Positions 23,701 through 37,971 are shown, numbered from the stretch's first letter. The stretch: DNA of 64,000 bases from Apteryx mantelli (GCF_036417845.1 NC_090020.1:41090425-41154424), one strand, 5' to 3'. Notes: generated by a model from the sequence alone, not told the origin. A program made the numbers and translations.

Positions 23701-26010
23701 AATTTTTAGATAGTAGGTAAGTAATGGAAAGGAGGGTATATGCAGTTCCTAACTGATCAGTGTTTATGATGCAAGTCTCATTTCTCTGTTTTTTTGAGCA
23801 ACTTAATGTAACATTTTAGGGGAACATCTGTGGTAGAATCTAGTATTTTTGGCTTTCAGCTAGAATGGTAAAGAAAAAGTAGTCAACAGAGAAGAACAAT
23901 TTGGACAGCAGAGGATTCATTCCTGCTTCTGGTTTTTATTTTTCTGTCATGTAATTTCCTATGAGGGTGAACTCTCATGTCTGTACCAGGTGACTAGATG
24001 AATATGCTAGGACTTACAAGACTCATGGACTGCATTACTGTATATTGGGCACCTGCCACAATTTGCTTCATATTCTCCAAATTAGGCCTGACTTTTCAAT
24101 CCATTGAAGAGTAGACTGGGTAAAGGCTCCATCTGGTGATTGTCAGCGGTTTCCTGATTTTTCTTGTCTTTCTTCAAATCTCCTAAATGATATCCATCTG
24201 GTCTTGGCTCTAACTTTGTCTAGCTTTCATTTATGTAATATATAAGCCTGCCATTGATGCAAGTCTGTTTTTTTCATTTTGTCTTGCAAATACATTAAGT
24301 TTTCATTTGCACTCCAGCAATTTTTTGATGCCTGTATATTCATTTATAGTAATTGTAGGAAGAATATTCTAGCATTTCTTATTTGCTTTTTCTCTTTATT
24401 TTGATATGCACTGATGTGCATGCCAGGGACCTGTGGCTTTATTTTAATACTACATGAGAGAATAAGCAGAAAAGTCTTGTGTACTACTGAGAAAATCTTG
24501 CAGGCATTACTTCACAAGGCCTTCATAAGGTAGATGCAGCAGCATCTGCGCAGCTGAGGTAGTGCAGATGTAGCTCTGCACAGATTTCTTTCTTTTGAAG
24601 CAGATAAAATAGGAAAGGAGCTAAGTGAATTATTTGGCCTCTTCTGGTGCTTCTATTGCACTTCATTTAAACTTGAAATCTCCCCAAAACTTTGACAGCA
24701 GTGGCAGGCAATTGTTCAGTCACAATATTTTGGGGCTAATTGCAGCCTCTGGCATCTTGTTTTTTATTAATGTTGGAAACAAATGATTGGCTTGATACAG
24801 TAAGTAAACATGCATGTGAGTTCTTCTGAAAATAATCACCATAAGTGAATAGCCATAAATGGACTGCAGTTGTGATGACAGAATGTATAGCTGACAAGCT
24901 CTGAATGAAAAACAGTTATATAAAGTTTATAAAGGAATGCATGCACATAGTGATTTTGTCTGGTTCTCTGCCAGTGAAGGTACAATCCCTACCGCCTGTA
25001 TCTTGATCAATATGTGGTTATAATTCTTCCATTCATGCCAATCATGACTGGAAAATGAACATGTATATTCAGTTTGCTCCAGTCAGAAAGAAGTATATAT
25101 CTAGAGCAATTTTCAAATGAATATATGAATGAAAAAACCTCATAAATGTTTTTGCATCCTCTGATGTCTTGCTACCCAATGATGCATACCCACTTCTGGG
25201 GTAATTTTAGTAAGAAGGACAGCCTTAACAGATACGTTAAGATGATCTTTTCAGACTGCTCAGGGTTTAAGAATTGAACGTGTTAAGGCCCTATGTGGTT
25301 TGCTCAGTGTTCTTGCCCAAATCTGTGACTAAGCCAAGGAAATAAATTCGGTCCATGTTTTTGAGTTTCGTGGCCTATATACTGTATTTACAAAGTTTCA
25401 TCTATGCAAAAACACTGTTTTCCAAAGGAATGTCATGTCACTTCTTCCTCTGGTTCCTCATTAGTTTGTTTATAGGTCAGAGGCTTGACTCTGCATGACT
25501 GCTGTGCAGTCCAGTAGTTTTGGAAAGTAGATGAAAATTTGATAGCTCAGCCTCTGTATGACTTCTCTGCATAACTTCTGGAGGGGTAAAGAATGCTAAT
25601 GAATTCCAATCCAACTCCTCATTTTGACGTAGAAGGTCCTGGAGAAAAGGAAACATGGTCAGGATAATCCGTAGCCACTGAATTGTTCTCTGCAGTTACT
25701 GGCAGCAGGCTATCAGGATGTTTTAATTTATGTGAGGGTCAAGTAAGCCAACTGCAGGGCTGTTAGAAGTGCAAAACTGGCAAAAGCTCATTGCTGAGCA
25801 TAGCTCACCTGAGGACTGTCAAATCTAGGCTGAAATTGGTATATCTAAAATCTGCAGTGCATAAGCACCCCTGTGTGTAGACTTTACATATAAAGAATTT
25901 GGCTTGAGCTCATGTGAGTGACTCATCCGTTTAGCCATACCTTTTTTATACAAGTTAATTTCAGTTCTTCTGTAACTAGAATGTTAATATTACCCTAAAC
26001 ACATGAAAGG
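20733..26010. other. Intergenic sequence, no recognised element
   Basis: About 5.3 kb of AT-rich DNA with hardly any open frame over 60 codons and no recognised repeat family. It includes the E-box cluster listed at 24,532-24,570. Parts such as 22,500-22,700 have mixed, non-repetitive composition that would suit a conserved non-coding element, but conservation cannot be judged from one sequence. Confidence 0.5.
24532..24570. promoter_or_regulatory. E-box cluster with a short hairpin
   Basis: A 6-bp-arm inverted repeat AGATGC/GCATCT with a 4-nt loop is at 24,532-24,547. Three CANNTG E-boxes follow within 28 bp: CATCTG at 24,543, CAGCTG at 24,551 and CAGATG at 24,565. Basic helix-loop-helix factors bind such sites. 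Function is inferred only from clustering. Confidence 0.3.
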
Positions 26011-26033
26011 TGTGTGTGTGTGTGTGTGTATAT
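26011..26033 (+). repeat. (TG)n microsatellite
   Basis: Nine or so TG units passing into TATATG, followed by a T-run at about 26,037-26,048. Confidence 0.9.
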
Positions 26034-29000
26034 GTTGTTTTTTTTTTAAAGTCTGGTTTTAATGATCTGAATAATGGGGATTTTTCCACTTTCTCTAGGA
26101 GTTATTTGTTTTAGGGATGAGTTTGTTTATGATATCACTAATATTAGAAAACAGTGAAATGAACCAGAAGCCAATTTCCAAACTGCTTTTTGAATGATTA
26201 TACAATCATTAAAATAATATCTGAGCCTCCATTGCATCTATGTAAGTATAGCAGAAGGAATGAGAAGGTTCTTGAAAAAGGCTGTGTGAATAATAGATTT
26301 CTGTGATCTGGTGGCAAACCTGGAAACTTGAAGGAAGAAAAAAGTTCAAAATGACCTGATTTTTAATTTAAAATAGTGGCCAATTTTCCCCTTCCCATTT
26401 AAACCAAGTTATTTCTATTGTATTATAGAAGAATAGCCTTTGGAAAAGCAAATTTTTGCTTTCTACACCTTTTATTGTGTAATTGACTAACAAATTATTG
26501 AAAAGTTATAATTAAAGTATTATCATTATTTTCAAAGGAGTTGCTGTGCAGTCTCTGTCTTGTCATATTGTTTTCCCAATGAATGTCTGAATAGTTAGAA
26601 ATCTGTTGCTGCCAAGTATGATGTTATAGATGATTCTATTATTGGCTCATGAAAAACCTAGTCCACCTGAGGTCCCTGATTTGGGTGATTTGTAGTAGAT
26701 TACTCTTTTGACATTATCTCTGCTGAGTGATAAATTATCATTTTCTATTTTGTCACAGTTTAGATGTTTTTGGCAGATTTCCCTCTGCATCCTGGACATT
26801 AGAAAAAGTGTTTACATTCTTGATATGGAAGAAGAGAATTCCTCACCTCCCTAATTAATATTAATAATATTAATATTCCAGTAATTTGAATATTTTTCAA
26901 CTCTCTTATAGCAGCTTTATTTTAGTTTCAGTCATGCATTAAGGACTGCATTTTTTACTGTTTTGTCCTCATACATGTTGTATATGAGCTTCTAAGCTAT
27001 TCTATGAATTGATCCCATATCTGTCTTCTGAAGTTATGTCAGTTTACTATTTATTAGAGAATGGGCTAGAGTCAAGGTTCTGCTATTCTCTGTGTTGTAT
27101 TCCTTAAACAGAGAATAATAGAGTCTCTCACTCTTTCTCTCCAGCCCAATAAGTATTTTCATGGAGCAGCTGCAAAAAGAAAAAGATCCACCTTGGAATA
27201 TACCTTAACATATTCTTTAGGATACTGTCATGAGAAATTGTTGCTCTGGTACCTGTGGTGGAGGATGAAATAAAAAATAGGTCCAACCATTGGACCTTGA
27301 GGAAAGGATCATCACAATCTCTTTCCCCTTGGTTTCTGAATCCTAGTTTCTAGTCCTCCATTTTTGTCCATCTTAGTGCACTCAATAAATTTAGCCTGAA
27401 TTTATTGATAATTTTGAGTTTTAAGTATGGCTTGATTTTTCAGCAAATAATTTATTAAAATTTGCCCAGTCCCGCAGCATATCATTTAGAGTAGATGGAA
27501 CTGAACCTCTTTTACCTTTATGGGGGTCTGTTCAATGTCAAGAAATGTTAAACTCATTTTAAATGTTTGGTAAATTGAAGACTGATACAGGCAACAGAAG
27601 TCATTATTACCCTGATGTTTTGAACACTTAAAAACCTCAAGAATCTTATAAAAAATTACTTTACAGTGATACTCAGAAATCAGATTTGCGATTAGTATAA
27701 TGTATCAAAATGCAGATATCCTGTAGTGTTTGTTGTTGGCTGTCACCAGTAGGAGGTTCAGAAATGCCGATATTCATTACAGTGCATATTGAAATGCATT
27801 TTTATGGTGATATATTATGTTGATCAAATAGATTTTCTGCTTACTCAGCAGAAAGAAAATAGTTTAAAATAATTTTAAATACTTGCCAAATTTTGTTTGC
27901 TTTATGAATACAAATCCATAAAAAGGCTTGTTGAGTATGGTGAGTAGGTTTTAGACCATGTCTCTGGTATGTGGTGAACCTACATGATAGCAATAGTAAC
28001 CGGTGAAAATAGTCAGTCATGTGATACAGGCTCCCAGGAGTACGCTACATGTATGAAAGCGTTATATATGTTCTTTCTCTTTGAAAAAAAATACTATTTT
28101 TTACAAGAAGGAGTAAAAATTTAAAGCTGATCATTGCAACTTTATGCTATGCAACTACCAATTAAGGTGGATATGAGTGGAGAAATTCTCCAGCTTTTAA
28201 TATCACTGAGCAATCCCTTCAGACATCACTCAGCAGTCAAATCTAATCACATATTACAACTGGTCTTACAGATTTTACCCTAGTTTTTGCCCAGTAACAA
28301 AGAAATATCTTGTCTTCTACTACCAAAACCTGGAAGCACAACTGGGAAGGAAGTAGTTGCTGATTTAAGGGGACTTTTAGGGGTCTTATAAGCATGTGCG
28401 TCCCAGTTTTTGATGTGTTCAATACTGAAATCCATTTATTCTTTGTTTATGAGAAGGAAAGTTAAGAATTTTCAGCATTGCTAGGAGGGACAGCTTTCTA
28501 AAAGCTCTCACTATATTTCTGAAAGTTCGTGCTGTTGAAGAGAATTATTTCTCTTTAAATCTTCAAGGGGAATTTTGACAGGGAGAGATGCAAAGATGCT
28601 CAGGTCACAAGAGTTCTTCTTTGAAGATAACAAAATTCTAACACTTGCGTATGATTGGCTGATTTTATTTCCCTGGAATTTCTTTTTCCTTTAACCATGT
28701 TAAATATCTAAGACCTGGAAAATATCTGATTATTTAAAAATCTATTAATAATTGTTTGAAAGCTGAATCAAATTACAGGATCTTTGTTGTTATTTGAAAT
28801 TGTGAGAAAGTACTCAGGAGTATTTTCACTTCGTTTTGAAAATTAACCTGTTAATGTTCTCTGGTATGACAAGTTTAACATCTGTTCTTCCAAAATGTAA
28901 GCCCTGTTTAATTTAGAAAAACACCCAATATAAAATGTAATGCCTAGATCTGATCTTGACTTTAAGGATGCAATTCACAGTTATTATGACTAGACTTTCT

Positions 29001-32000
29001 TATATCAAGGCCTTATAGCTTTGAATACTGCTAGCAATCAGTTCTGTGCATACATCCTTAAGTCTTGTGCTTTGTTGAGATTATAAAACTTTTTTTTTTA
29101 ATAAATGTTTGTCTAAAAATTACTTTACTATTCATCTGTTTTATAAGTAAAAATGTATCACAGTTAGAACTTTGGGATTTCCTGAAATATGTAAAATTGA
29201 CCTCTTTATCTACAGAACATGACATTCCTTTCAGCCACTGTTATTCAGGTTTAGATGTAAAGACCAGCAGTTACTAGTTTTCAGCAGAACAAGAAATGTG
29301 AGGAACAGAATTATAGTAACAATGATATTACTGTTGAATCAACCCAAATTGCTTGATACAGGGATGATTATTGCAGCAGCCTTCTATAGGAGAGCGGTCA
29401 TTACACATGGTTGTTGCCGATATGGTTTATGGCTAAGAATAAGATGGGCAGTAGCTGAAAGCAAAATTGCAACATCAAATCACAGCAGCTGAAGTTGGTT
29501 AGCAGTGTTTCAGAATTTCTCAAATGTTTGAACTCTTCTAAAAAAGTCCTCTTTGCTACTACAGAAAAGGTGGCAAAATTCAAGATACAAAATCTGTGAA
29601 GTGGTTACATATATAAGCAAATACAGAGGTGAACTGATATAATAAATATGCTTCTGCAGTTGTTTCTGGTGACTTCTTTAAAAAGTATGATAGCAAGCAG
29701 TAATGGAACTGAGGTGGCATGCCCTTCAGAAAACATAAAACTGGACAAAGTGCTCCTCAAAACCCGTTAGACTGTCTAACCAACCACCACCTGCAATTGC
29801 TTGGATACAACATAATATGGCATAGACTGCTTGAAAGGGAGGAAAATGAGGGAACATGTTTTCCATGGGACATACTCTTTTCCCAAGCTCATGTATCTTA
29901 TGTCAGCAGGACATAACTGTAATAGAAGAACTATCTTGCAATACAATGCTCTGAAATGCCCACTGGAGAGGTCACTGTGTTCATCTAACTGAAAAAGGCA
30001 ATCAAGAAGTTAGCTGACCTGTAGAAATACAAATGGTGCATGAAAATCCCTTATTGAGTCTATCTACATTGCAGCTTTTGAAATAAAATAAGACTGTTCA
30101 AAAAGTCTTCATGGTTGTTGGTGATTTAATACTGTGGCGTTTTGGTTTACTTTATAATTACCAAAACTTGGGTAGCCAGAGAAGCTTCTGCTAGTGAAGC
30201 TGCACTGCTCTAATTGTATTGTCCCACCACTTCCATTGTTAACTTTTGTTTCAGTTATGGTTTTTCCCGTGAATTTAGTTTCAAAATAATTTGCTATATA
30301 ATAACTTGCAAAATTGTATTACCAAGCCTTTAATATGTTAGTTTCAAATTTAATTATGGAAATTATAAATAATTGCATTATAAATAATTAAATATGTAAA
30401 ATTGTTTCCAATACTTTTTATTCTATAAGGTTACTTTAAAAAGCTGATGTGTTGTTTAATTTCCATCACCATCCTGATATATGCTTTGTTATTAGTTATA
30501 CTCATGGCATTCTTTCAGTATTCAAAATGCTGAAACAAATAGCTGAAGGGACACCGAGTATTGTTTCAACACTTTTTCCCAACATCTGTTTCTTATTTCA
30601 ACTCTCTGTACTCCCCTGTTTCCTTGCCCAGTCTGGGCCTCACTGTGAAATGGAGTTTCCAAAAGAAAATGAAGTAAAAAAAAGTTTTCTGCTCCTCTGA
30701 AACTTTGGTCAGAGTACATGTTAGTCCTGCGTTGTTTTCTTTTTATACAACCAGCCATGTGGTCTTACCTTTATTCTACATTTTTGCACTCAGGAAAAAC
30801 CCTAGCCAATTGTATGATTGAAGAAAGGCAGCAAAAAGGCTGATAGATGACTCTCAGCTTTGAAAAGATGTTTTAGAGATTGTGGTCTACAAATAGATCT
30901 GTCAGTCTGTAGATCTGGAGTGAGTCGTCATTCACAGGAGATTCACTGGGACTCTGCAGGCAACAAGCTTCCTTTGGAGGCTCTCTTATGAAGTAGCTAA
31001 GCCTATGTAGGACTGGTCATCAGGATGTAGCACCCTGCTAGAGTTGGTCCAACTTTCACTGAAAAGAACTTGTGGTACCACCCATCTCCCACCTTATCAA
31101 GTTTCCAGTCAAAGCATTTTAGCAGCATGTTGTTCCTTAAGGGGATGTATTGCAAGTAGCATGTCTCTGGATTTTCTTTAAAAAAAGAAAGAAAAAAAAA
31201 GCAGACAAATATCATCAGAAAATTTCTCTGGAGCACACTGGCAGGTCTCTCATCAGATACCGAGAAAATGTATCCTGACACTAAGAATCTATAAACTTAG
31301 AAACTAATCATGCATATATCTGACAGCAAAGTTGGTATTTGCAATATGGGTTCAATGCAGAAAGTGAAATCTATGCAAGAGATTAAAAGAGTGTACTACC
31401 CATAAAATATAATAAAGAAGATTAATGGAGGCTAGGGTCTCTTTTGTCCAGACAGAAGTTCGGATAGACAGTACTTTGAAAGACACCAGTCGCTATCTGC
31501 TCAGCCTTTTTTTAGCTAATATATAATGGCATTTCAGCATTTCAGCAGTCAACGAGGGGAGAAGAGATTAATTTGCACATATTATGCAATGTCTTTGCAT
31601 CCAGGCTCCTTTACAGATCCCTAGTGCATTTGGTGATGAACTCAAAATTTTCTTTCATGTTGAACCTGCCAGTTTGATCAGAGAGAAGTTCATGTTGCAT
31701 TGTGGAAAATATTACTTGCAGAACCAAGGCCATAGAATAATGGAAACCTAACCTACAATTTCTATAATGCAGTACTGTGTCTGGGAAATGCTATTTAATA
31801 CTTTGTTGAATTACTTCAAAACAAAAAAAGTCTTTTTAAGACAGAAAAAAATATATAAGTCAAGGAGACCTACAGTGAAATATTTGATTTTGACTTTACA
31901 ATCAGAAATTCATTTTTTTAGGTAAAAGCATTCTTGTGAAAAACTCACAACCAGCTCTAATATTAATGTTAATTAAACAGCTATTTATTCACAAAACATG

Positions 32001-32929
32001 TGTGGAGCTGTGATAGATCTACTGAATTTTTTATCCCAACCCAACATCCTTCAGGAAGGCCTTCATTTCAGTACAAATCGGTAATTTAACAGCACTCATT
32101 TCTAGATAAAATTAATAAGGAGCTTATTTCTAAAGGTGGCATACAATTTCTGTCTTAGGATAGACACTTTTATACTGTGAGCATTGTGAATACTTGCACT
32201 GAAAGGAAAAGAGTAGAGGTTTAAATTTGTCAACCGCAATCATGCAAAAAGAATAAATCTCAGCCTCTCTTTTCCCCCCTTCTCTCAACCTCTAAACACT
32301 GAATTCAGCTCTTCTGAACTTTGATCTTGGAGTATGTATAGGTATCATTTACTCTGCTAAGTCTGAAAGTATTTTTGAATAGAGACTGGTATTTTCAGGC
32401 AACAACCTGATTCTGAGCTTCTGCTAGAAATTTGCATAGATGACTCCTGCCTAGTTTCTTGCTCATGTGCAGAACAATGTATACATCTTCACAGTCTGCA
32501 ACTTTTCACAGTACTGCCTTATAATTGCTTTTGCCTAGGGGTATGCTAATGACTGTATATTACAAGTCCTCTGTGCAGTTTGGAAACAATAGCAGACAAG
32601 GTTAAATGATTTACCAGTAGTCAGCAATCCTACAATACAACTACAAAATACAGAAAATCCTGTGGAAAGCAAGTAGTGTCTTCTCATTTTCTACTTAGAG
32701 AAGCAGAGAACTGAAGTGATACTTCAGAAATTGTCAAAATTGGTGGAGGCCCAGGAATCAGAGTTTTAAACACATCTGGGCACCAGGCCAGAAGAAACTG
32801 TGGTCATTCTGCCTGATATCATGATTCTTACAATCCACTTCAAGTGAAGGTGCTGGATCAGTCAGAATATATTGTGTACTCCTTCATTGCCTTCTGACAA
32901 ACATTTCATCCCCCTTAACAGCACTGAAA
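26034..32929. other. Intergenic sequence, no recognised element
   Basis: About 6.9 kb of AT-rich DNA. Notable small structures are a 7-bp-arm hairpin at 26,193-26,210 (AATGATT/AATCATT) and the MEF2-like pair at 30,362-30,389. Frames such as 29,065-29,277 and 30,449-30,700 (plus) lack any recognisable domain. Confidence 0.55.
30362..30389. promoter_or_regulatory. Tandem pair of MEF2-like sites
   Basis: ATTATAAATAATT occurs twice with a 15-bp period. Each copy contains TTATAAATAA, which fits the MEF2 consensus YTA(W)4TAR. A TAATTA homeodomain-type core lies just to the left at about 30,351. The local AT content makes chance matches likely. Confidence 0.25.
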
Positions 32930-33093
32930 AATAAAGCTTCACAAGTACTCTTGGAGGTTGTTAGGTAGGTGTTATTGCCCTCATTTTCAGATGTGGAAAA
33001 CATCACAAGGGCATCAAGGATCTGTGACAGAGCTAGGGAAAAGACTGAAATCTGTTGACTTCCAGGCCTTTGCTTTAACCACAAAACTATCTT
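32930..33093 (-). mobile_element. MIR-type SINE fragment
   Basis: Read on the minus strand, the segment goes TTTTGTGGTTAAAGC, then GGCCTGGAAGTCA, CTAGCTCTGTCACAGA, CTTGATGCCCTTGTG, CCACATCTGAAAATGAGG and CAATAACACCTACCT. These correspond in order to the MIR body: GTGGTTAAGAGC, the CTGGGTTC region, GCTCTGCCACT, CTTGGGCAAGT, CTCATCTGTAAAATGGGG and ATAATAGTACCTACCT. A part in the middle is diverged or missing. The overlapping frames on both strands at about 32,884-33,171 are explained by this element. Confidence 0.75.
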
Positions 33094-36000
33094 TTCAAGA
33101 CATTGGGAAAATAGAAGTATATATCCTATGTGCAGACGGAAACAGTATTTTGTAAAGAGACTCCTACACACAGTTAACTCAGTGGTATAGAAATACTCAG
33201 AATAATGAACTAGAAAAGATGATACAGTTACAAAAATATAAAAAGACAGGAAACTTGAATATCCTTTTGAGGTTGTAAGGCTAATTTATTATAATATGTT
33301 GAAGCACTAAAGTAGGGATGTGATACAAATTCTTCCCTGTCATAAGATGTCACAATGAGTACATTGTCAATTATAGCTAATTATCATTGCCAGTAGCCCC
33401 TGTGAGACAGTACTTTAAAAATAGCTGATGATCATGTGGTTACCGGAAAATTAAACTCCCCTGCTGCCATATCTGTTTATCCATCTAAATGCAATTTTTA
33501 AGAAAAGTGTAAATTCCTGCAATTTTTTGAACATAACCGTACTATCTTAGTGATTACACATTTCAGTTCTTGCTGATGAATTTGAATATTAAACTATTAA
33601 GGCTCCTCTGAGTAGACTCTGAACATGCTACAAAGGGAACAAACTCGAGCTGGGGGTGAAGTTTTGCCTTTAGCTTTTTATTTTCAGATGCTCCATTCTT
33701 GCTAATCCTAGAGGTTTCTTGACACTTTGCTGCAAGATTAATTCAGCCCTTGTATTAATTTTATTGTTCTGTTACATAGGCTCTAATGAGTGTTTGGCTT
33801 CTTTCAATATGCATCTGTCTATAAAAGGTAAAACCACTAACAATTGTTCTCTATATGTTTTATTCATTTGTACTCTTTTTACTACAAAGACTATTGCAAA
33901 GGACACACATTAACAAAAGCATCAAGCATTATTTTACTTTAAAAATGGAGCTTTCTGTCTTTGCTAGGAAATAATAAAAAGGGGGAAGGGTATGTGGGAA
34001 AGGCTGTTTTCTAGCTCAGGGGAAAAAAAAGATTCTGGAAAATCAGCTTTCTGTGTTTGCATTGAACCTGAGTCAAGAATTCAATTGCTAACTAAACAGA
34101 GCCTTGAAAAATAATACTAAACAGTTTCAAAGTAAGGAAATAAAACAAATGAAGTAGAGTAAAACTAAGGAACAAAAGTAGAAGTCAAGAAATGACATCA
34201 CATTACTAATCGACTTAACAGCCTTTATTTAAGTTCAAATGAGTAAAAGGAAGAGATTAATAACAATTCAAGGTAAAATCTGAAATTAAATTGAAAGGGA
34301 AAGTAAAAAATGAAATGGTTGAAGTATTAAATATAATTTTTTTCTGAGGGAAGACATGACTAAACTGTACTGATTTAATGGATAATAAAGCATAGGAGAT
34401 AAAGGATGTATAATGGAACAGAGTAACATAAATGACAGTAAACGCATATACATTTTTAAATAGGTATATTTAAAAAATGTAAATATTTATGGGATAAAAG
34501 ATTAATATTTTAGTCTTGCTTAGTAGAATTTAATTGTAGAAGATAAGAAAGATAGAATCATGACAAGAATATCAATTAGTAAAGAATAAGGGATAATAAG
34601 TTGCCTAATGTTTCTAATAAGCATCCTGAATGAAAGATTATGCAAAGCATTAGGGGTCAAATTTGTATCTTGTGTAACTGATTTATACCAGGAGTCATTT
34701 TTTTTAGTAGCTGTTAAAGGGGTTCAGATAGAAAAGGTAGATTAGAAAACAGTTTAATCCTCAGATATCTATAGCCTGGTCCAGAATAGAATACTGATTA
34801 AAGCCAGCTAAGGAACTTCCAGTGATTTTGAAATTCCAAGTTACAGCTTACTTTAGATGAAATAAGCTTGAGGATCTCACCTAAGACATTAATGTTAATC
34901 ATAATCAGTGTATCTATATAGAACCACTATTAAAAGATATTGCATTTTATCAACATGAGTAAAGTGTGCATTTCTTGTTCCAAAGATTTGCAATATGAAT
35001 AAGACATGGGAAACAAATACTTAACCCAGAACAGCAGTGAGTCAGCTTCCAAGGTACATGAGAACAGGCCAACTATTCTAGGTATTCAAGGCACTGATTT
35101 GCTATCTGACAGATTTCAGACATTCAGGATGGCTTTGATTGCCTGTTGTCAGTTACTGACAATTATAGATTATTTATGTGTTGTAGAATCTGTTTGTCTC
35201 AGATAGCATTTTTTTGGTATATTAGGACCAGTATTGGAGCCATATGTTGGAAGGCATAAAGATGTAAGCAGGAAAAGATGAAACACTAGGAAAGTGATAA
35301 GATAGTGAGTTTACTGAGGAAGAACAAACAAGAAAAGAGAAATTAAGAAAGATAATAGAGGCTTCTGAGAAGTCAGAAACTGATATCACAAGCGATAAAA
35401 AGCCAATAAACAGGTACAAAGAAAAATGTTCTGGGATATGTCAGAGTGAAAGATGATTCTGACAGTGACTTTCTAAACTGAAAAGGGACAAAGGTACTAA
35501 TAAACTAGATAAGTGGAGGTACAATTATAAGAGAAGATCAATATGTAGTAGGAGAGTTCTAGTCATAAAGACAACAAAAAAACCCCTTGAGTTTTGAGGA
35601 AGTTAAAAGCAGACTTTACACAGACTGGATTCGAGAGAGGAGATTGTATTTATGGAGTTCTGCAGAAGAGCTCTTTTGACTCCTGCAGCATGTTAAACTT
35701 TCTGTTTGAATTAGGCATAACAATGCAAACTAACTATATTGTATACTAGTGGTAGCTCCTGTAATACACTTGATATTTTGTATAGGTGGGACCATAATAA
35801 TTTGCATGGGGAGCTTGTGAAACTGATTAAAGTAAAATTGGTAAAATGGTGTATAAACAACAATATAATAACAACATATAATCATGTAAGCAAATGTTTG
35901 CTGGGGATAGCTGTCAAAACTGATAAAGCTGAACAGTCACTTTACTAGTTACGTAGCTTTTCATAATCCTTTAATACATGATGACAGGAGATAAAAATGA

Positions 36001-37971
36001 ACTTCTTTTCCAGTCAGTTATAGGAACTTTACTGGGTGACAGTTTAGTGACATTTTGTGCAGCAACAGTCAGTTAAATCTTCTTTGTGAAGTTATGATTG
36101 ATATTCATCTCATTTGCATTATTTGACCTTTATTACTTGGGGGGCGAGGGGGCGGATTTCCTACAAAGTTACTAATTTTGATTTCTTCTTCTTCCAAAAT
36201 TCTGGACCTTGACATCATTGTGACACTATGTTTCTGAAGACAATTATTTAACCACATGGGGAAACTGAGAGCTACAAGGGAAGATATGTACTAAATGAGA
36301 ATACATGAAGTATATGCATTAACTCTGCATTATGCATTATCATTTGGCACTTTGGTGAATTTTGAGTTCTAGAATAGGTTATCTGGAAAAGAAAAAACAT
36401 TTCTTGAATGAAAAGGACAGTTAAGTTTGAGGGTACCCTAGAATAGTCCCACAGTTTGCTTAAGAAGGTCATGTCCTTCTCTTGGGTTTGAAATAAAGCC
36501 ATTTTGAACTCTCACTCAGAGTTCATTTAGTAGCAGAGTGCCAGAGTCAGGTTTACTAGCTGAAAAGTGCAGTGAAAATTATCAAGTCTAGTCATCTGTC
36601 GAATGTCAACAGTGCTGTTGTGAACTGTATACATGTGTACATGCTCCATTCTCAAAGTGAAGATAGAAAGCTGAACCTCCTGTGGTGATTCTTTTAGAGA
36701 TCTATACAAAACAGAAGGAATGAGATTTGCACAAATCTATTCATAATATTTTGGTCTCTATTTCCTGAATTCTTCTCTGTTCTCCTTTCTTACTCCTTTG
36801 CTATTATGGAAGTAGTATTGGTGTAGTTTTATATGATAGAAAGCTTGTTTGCTTTACGTTGTTTTGTAGATCATGCATAACAAGCCATAAAGGTAAATGA
36901 AGAACTTTAACAGCAAACTCCAGGTAAACTGAAAAGCTTGCATCTCACTTACCCTATATTTGTACTCTTTACATAGGAGTTTTGTTGGCAACACTTTTGT
37001 CGGCAAAATACTTTGAGATTTTTTGACTTTGACAAAGACAACAAAATTAGTAGTGGTATTTTCTGCTTTCTGCTCAGATGGGAAAACTTTAGCATGCTAG
37101 CCTTTACAAGGATTGTTAGAATCTCAGGGTCTAATTCTCCTTACAAGGTTGAAGGCTCTTCACATCAGAGTATACTTTTTCATTCAGGATGATTTTAGCA
37201 CTCGTTTTGCACTTGTCTAAGTAGTTGCACAAGATGCAAAGCAGCAAAGAACTTGAGCAACAAGTTCTTATAAGTTTGTTTGTTTGTATGGCTTGCATCA
37301 GCTCTCCCATAGAAACTACCTAAGTACATGAGGTTAAAAAAAAAAGATAACTAATTTCTTGTAATCTTGTGTTGGCTGCATTTGCCTTAAAATAGGAATG
37401 TGTGCAGAGGGAAATTACCATAGAACAGCTGACTCATGAGAAGTTCATACCCTATTTTTCTATATGAAAACTTCCTCATGTACAGTTTAAAAAGCTTTCA
37501 GGTTACTGAACTTAGTTTTTGAGTCAGTCAACCATATTTCTTGTGGGCTGATACAGTATGCCAGAGTTCCTAACTTGTTTGACCAAATCCAGGTATCATT
37601 AAAAGGCATTTTCTTGTAATTGCTATTAAAAGGCATGCTTAGCGCATTGTATTTTATCTGAGTCATTATAGTGGCAGCCAAAATTAGGCAAACATACTGA
37701 ATTTCTGAGAGCTGCCCAATGTCCTTTTGATTCTTTTTATTGTAGATACTGAAAGTGCGGGCCAGATCAAATCATACAGAATTTTTCTGTTGACTGCAGG
37801 CCTGTTTCTAATGTCTACATATAGAAGATTAAGGTAAATCCAAACTGCTGTACTTCCAAAATGTGATTTTGGACTTGAATCCTAGTTTTTCATATCTTTA
37901 ACAGTCGTAATCAAAAAATCCACACCTAACTTCTTTTGAGCATATAAGCCCAGATCTATATTTGAATTCAG
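33094..37971. other. Intergenic sequence with one short MITE remnant
   Basis: About 4.9 kb of AT-rich DNA. Apart from the remnant at 34,651-34,698 and a MIR-like scrap near 36,255 (GGGGAAACTGAGAG), nothing was recognised. A G-rich patch is present at 36,139-36,155. Confidence 0.5.
34651..34698. mobile_element. Remnant of a palindromic amniote MITE
   Basis: The order GGGGTCAAATTTGTAT, TGTGTAACTGATTTATACC, AGGAGTCATT resembles a short palindromic repeat with GGCCAAATTCAT and GGTGTAACT motifs that I associate with turtle, crocodilian and bird genomes. Only one arm is clear. Family name not recalled. Confidence 0.4.

Noticed and set aside
32605-32640. Second MIR fragment (AAGGTTAAATGATTTACC)
   Set aside because: Too short and diverged; could be chance.
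36245-36285. MIR tail (GGGGAAACTGAGAG)
   Set aside because: About 25 bases of similarity only, not enough for a call.
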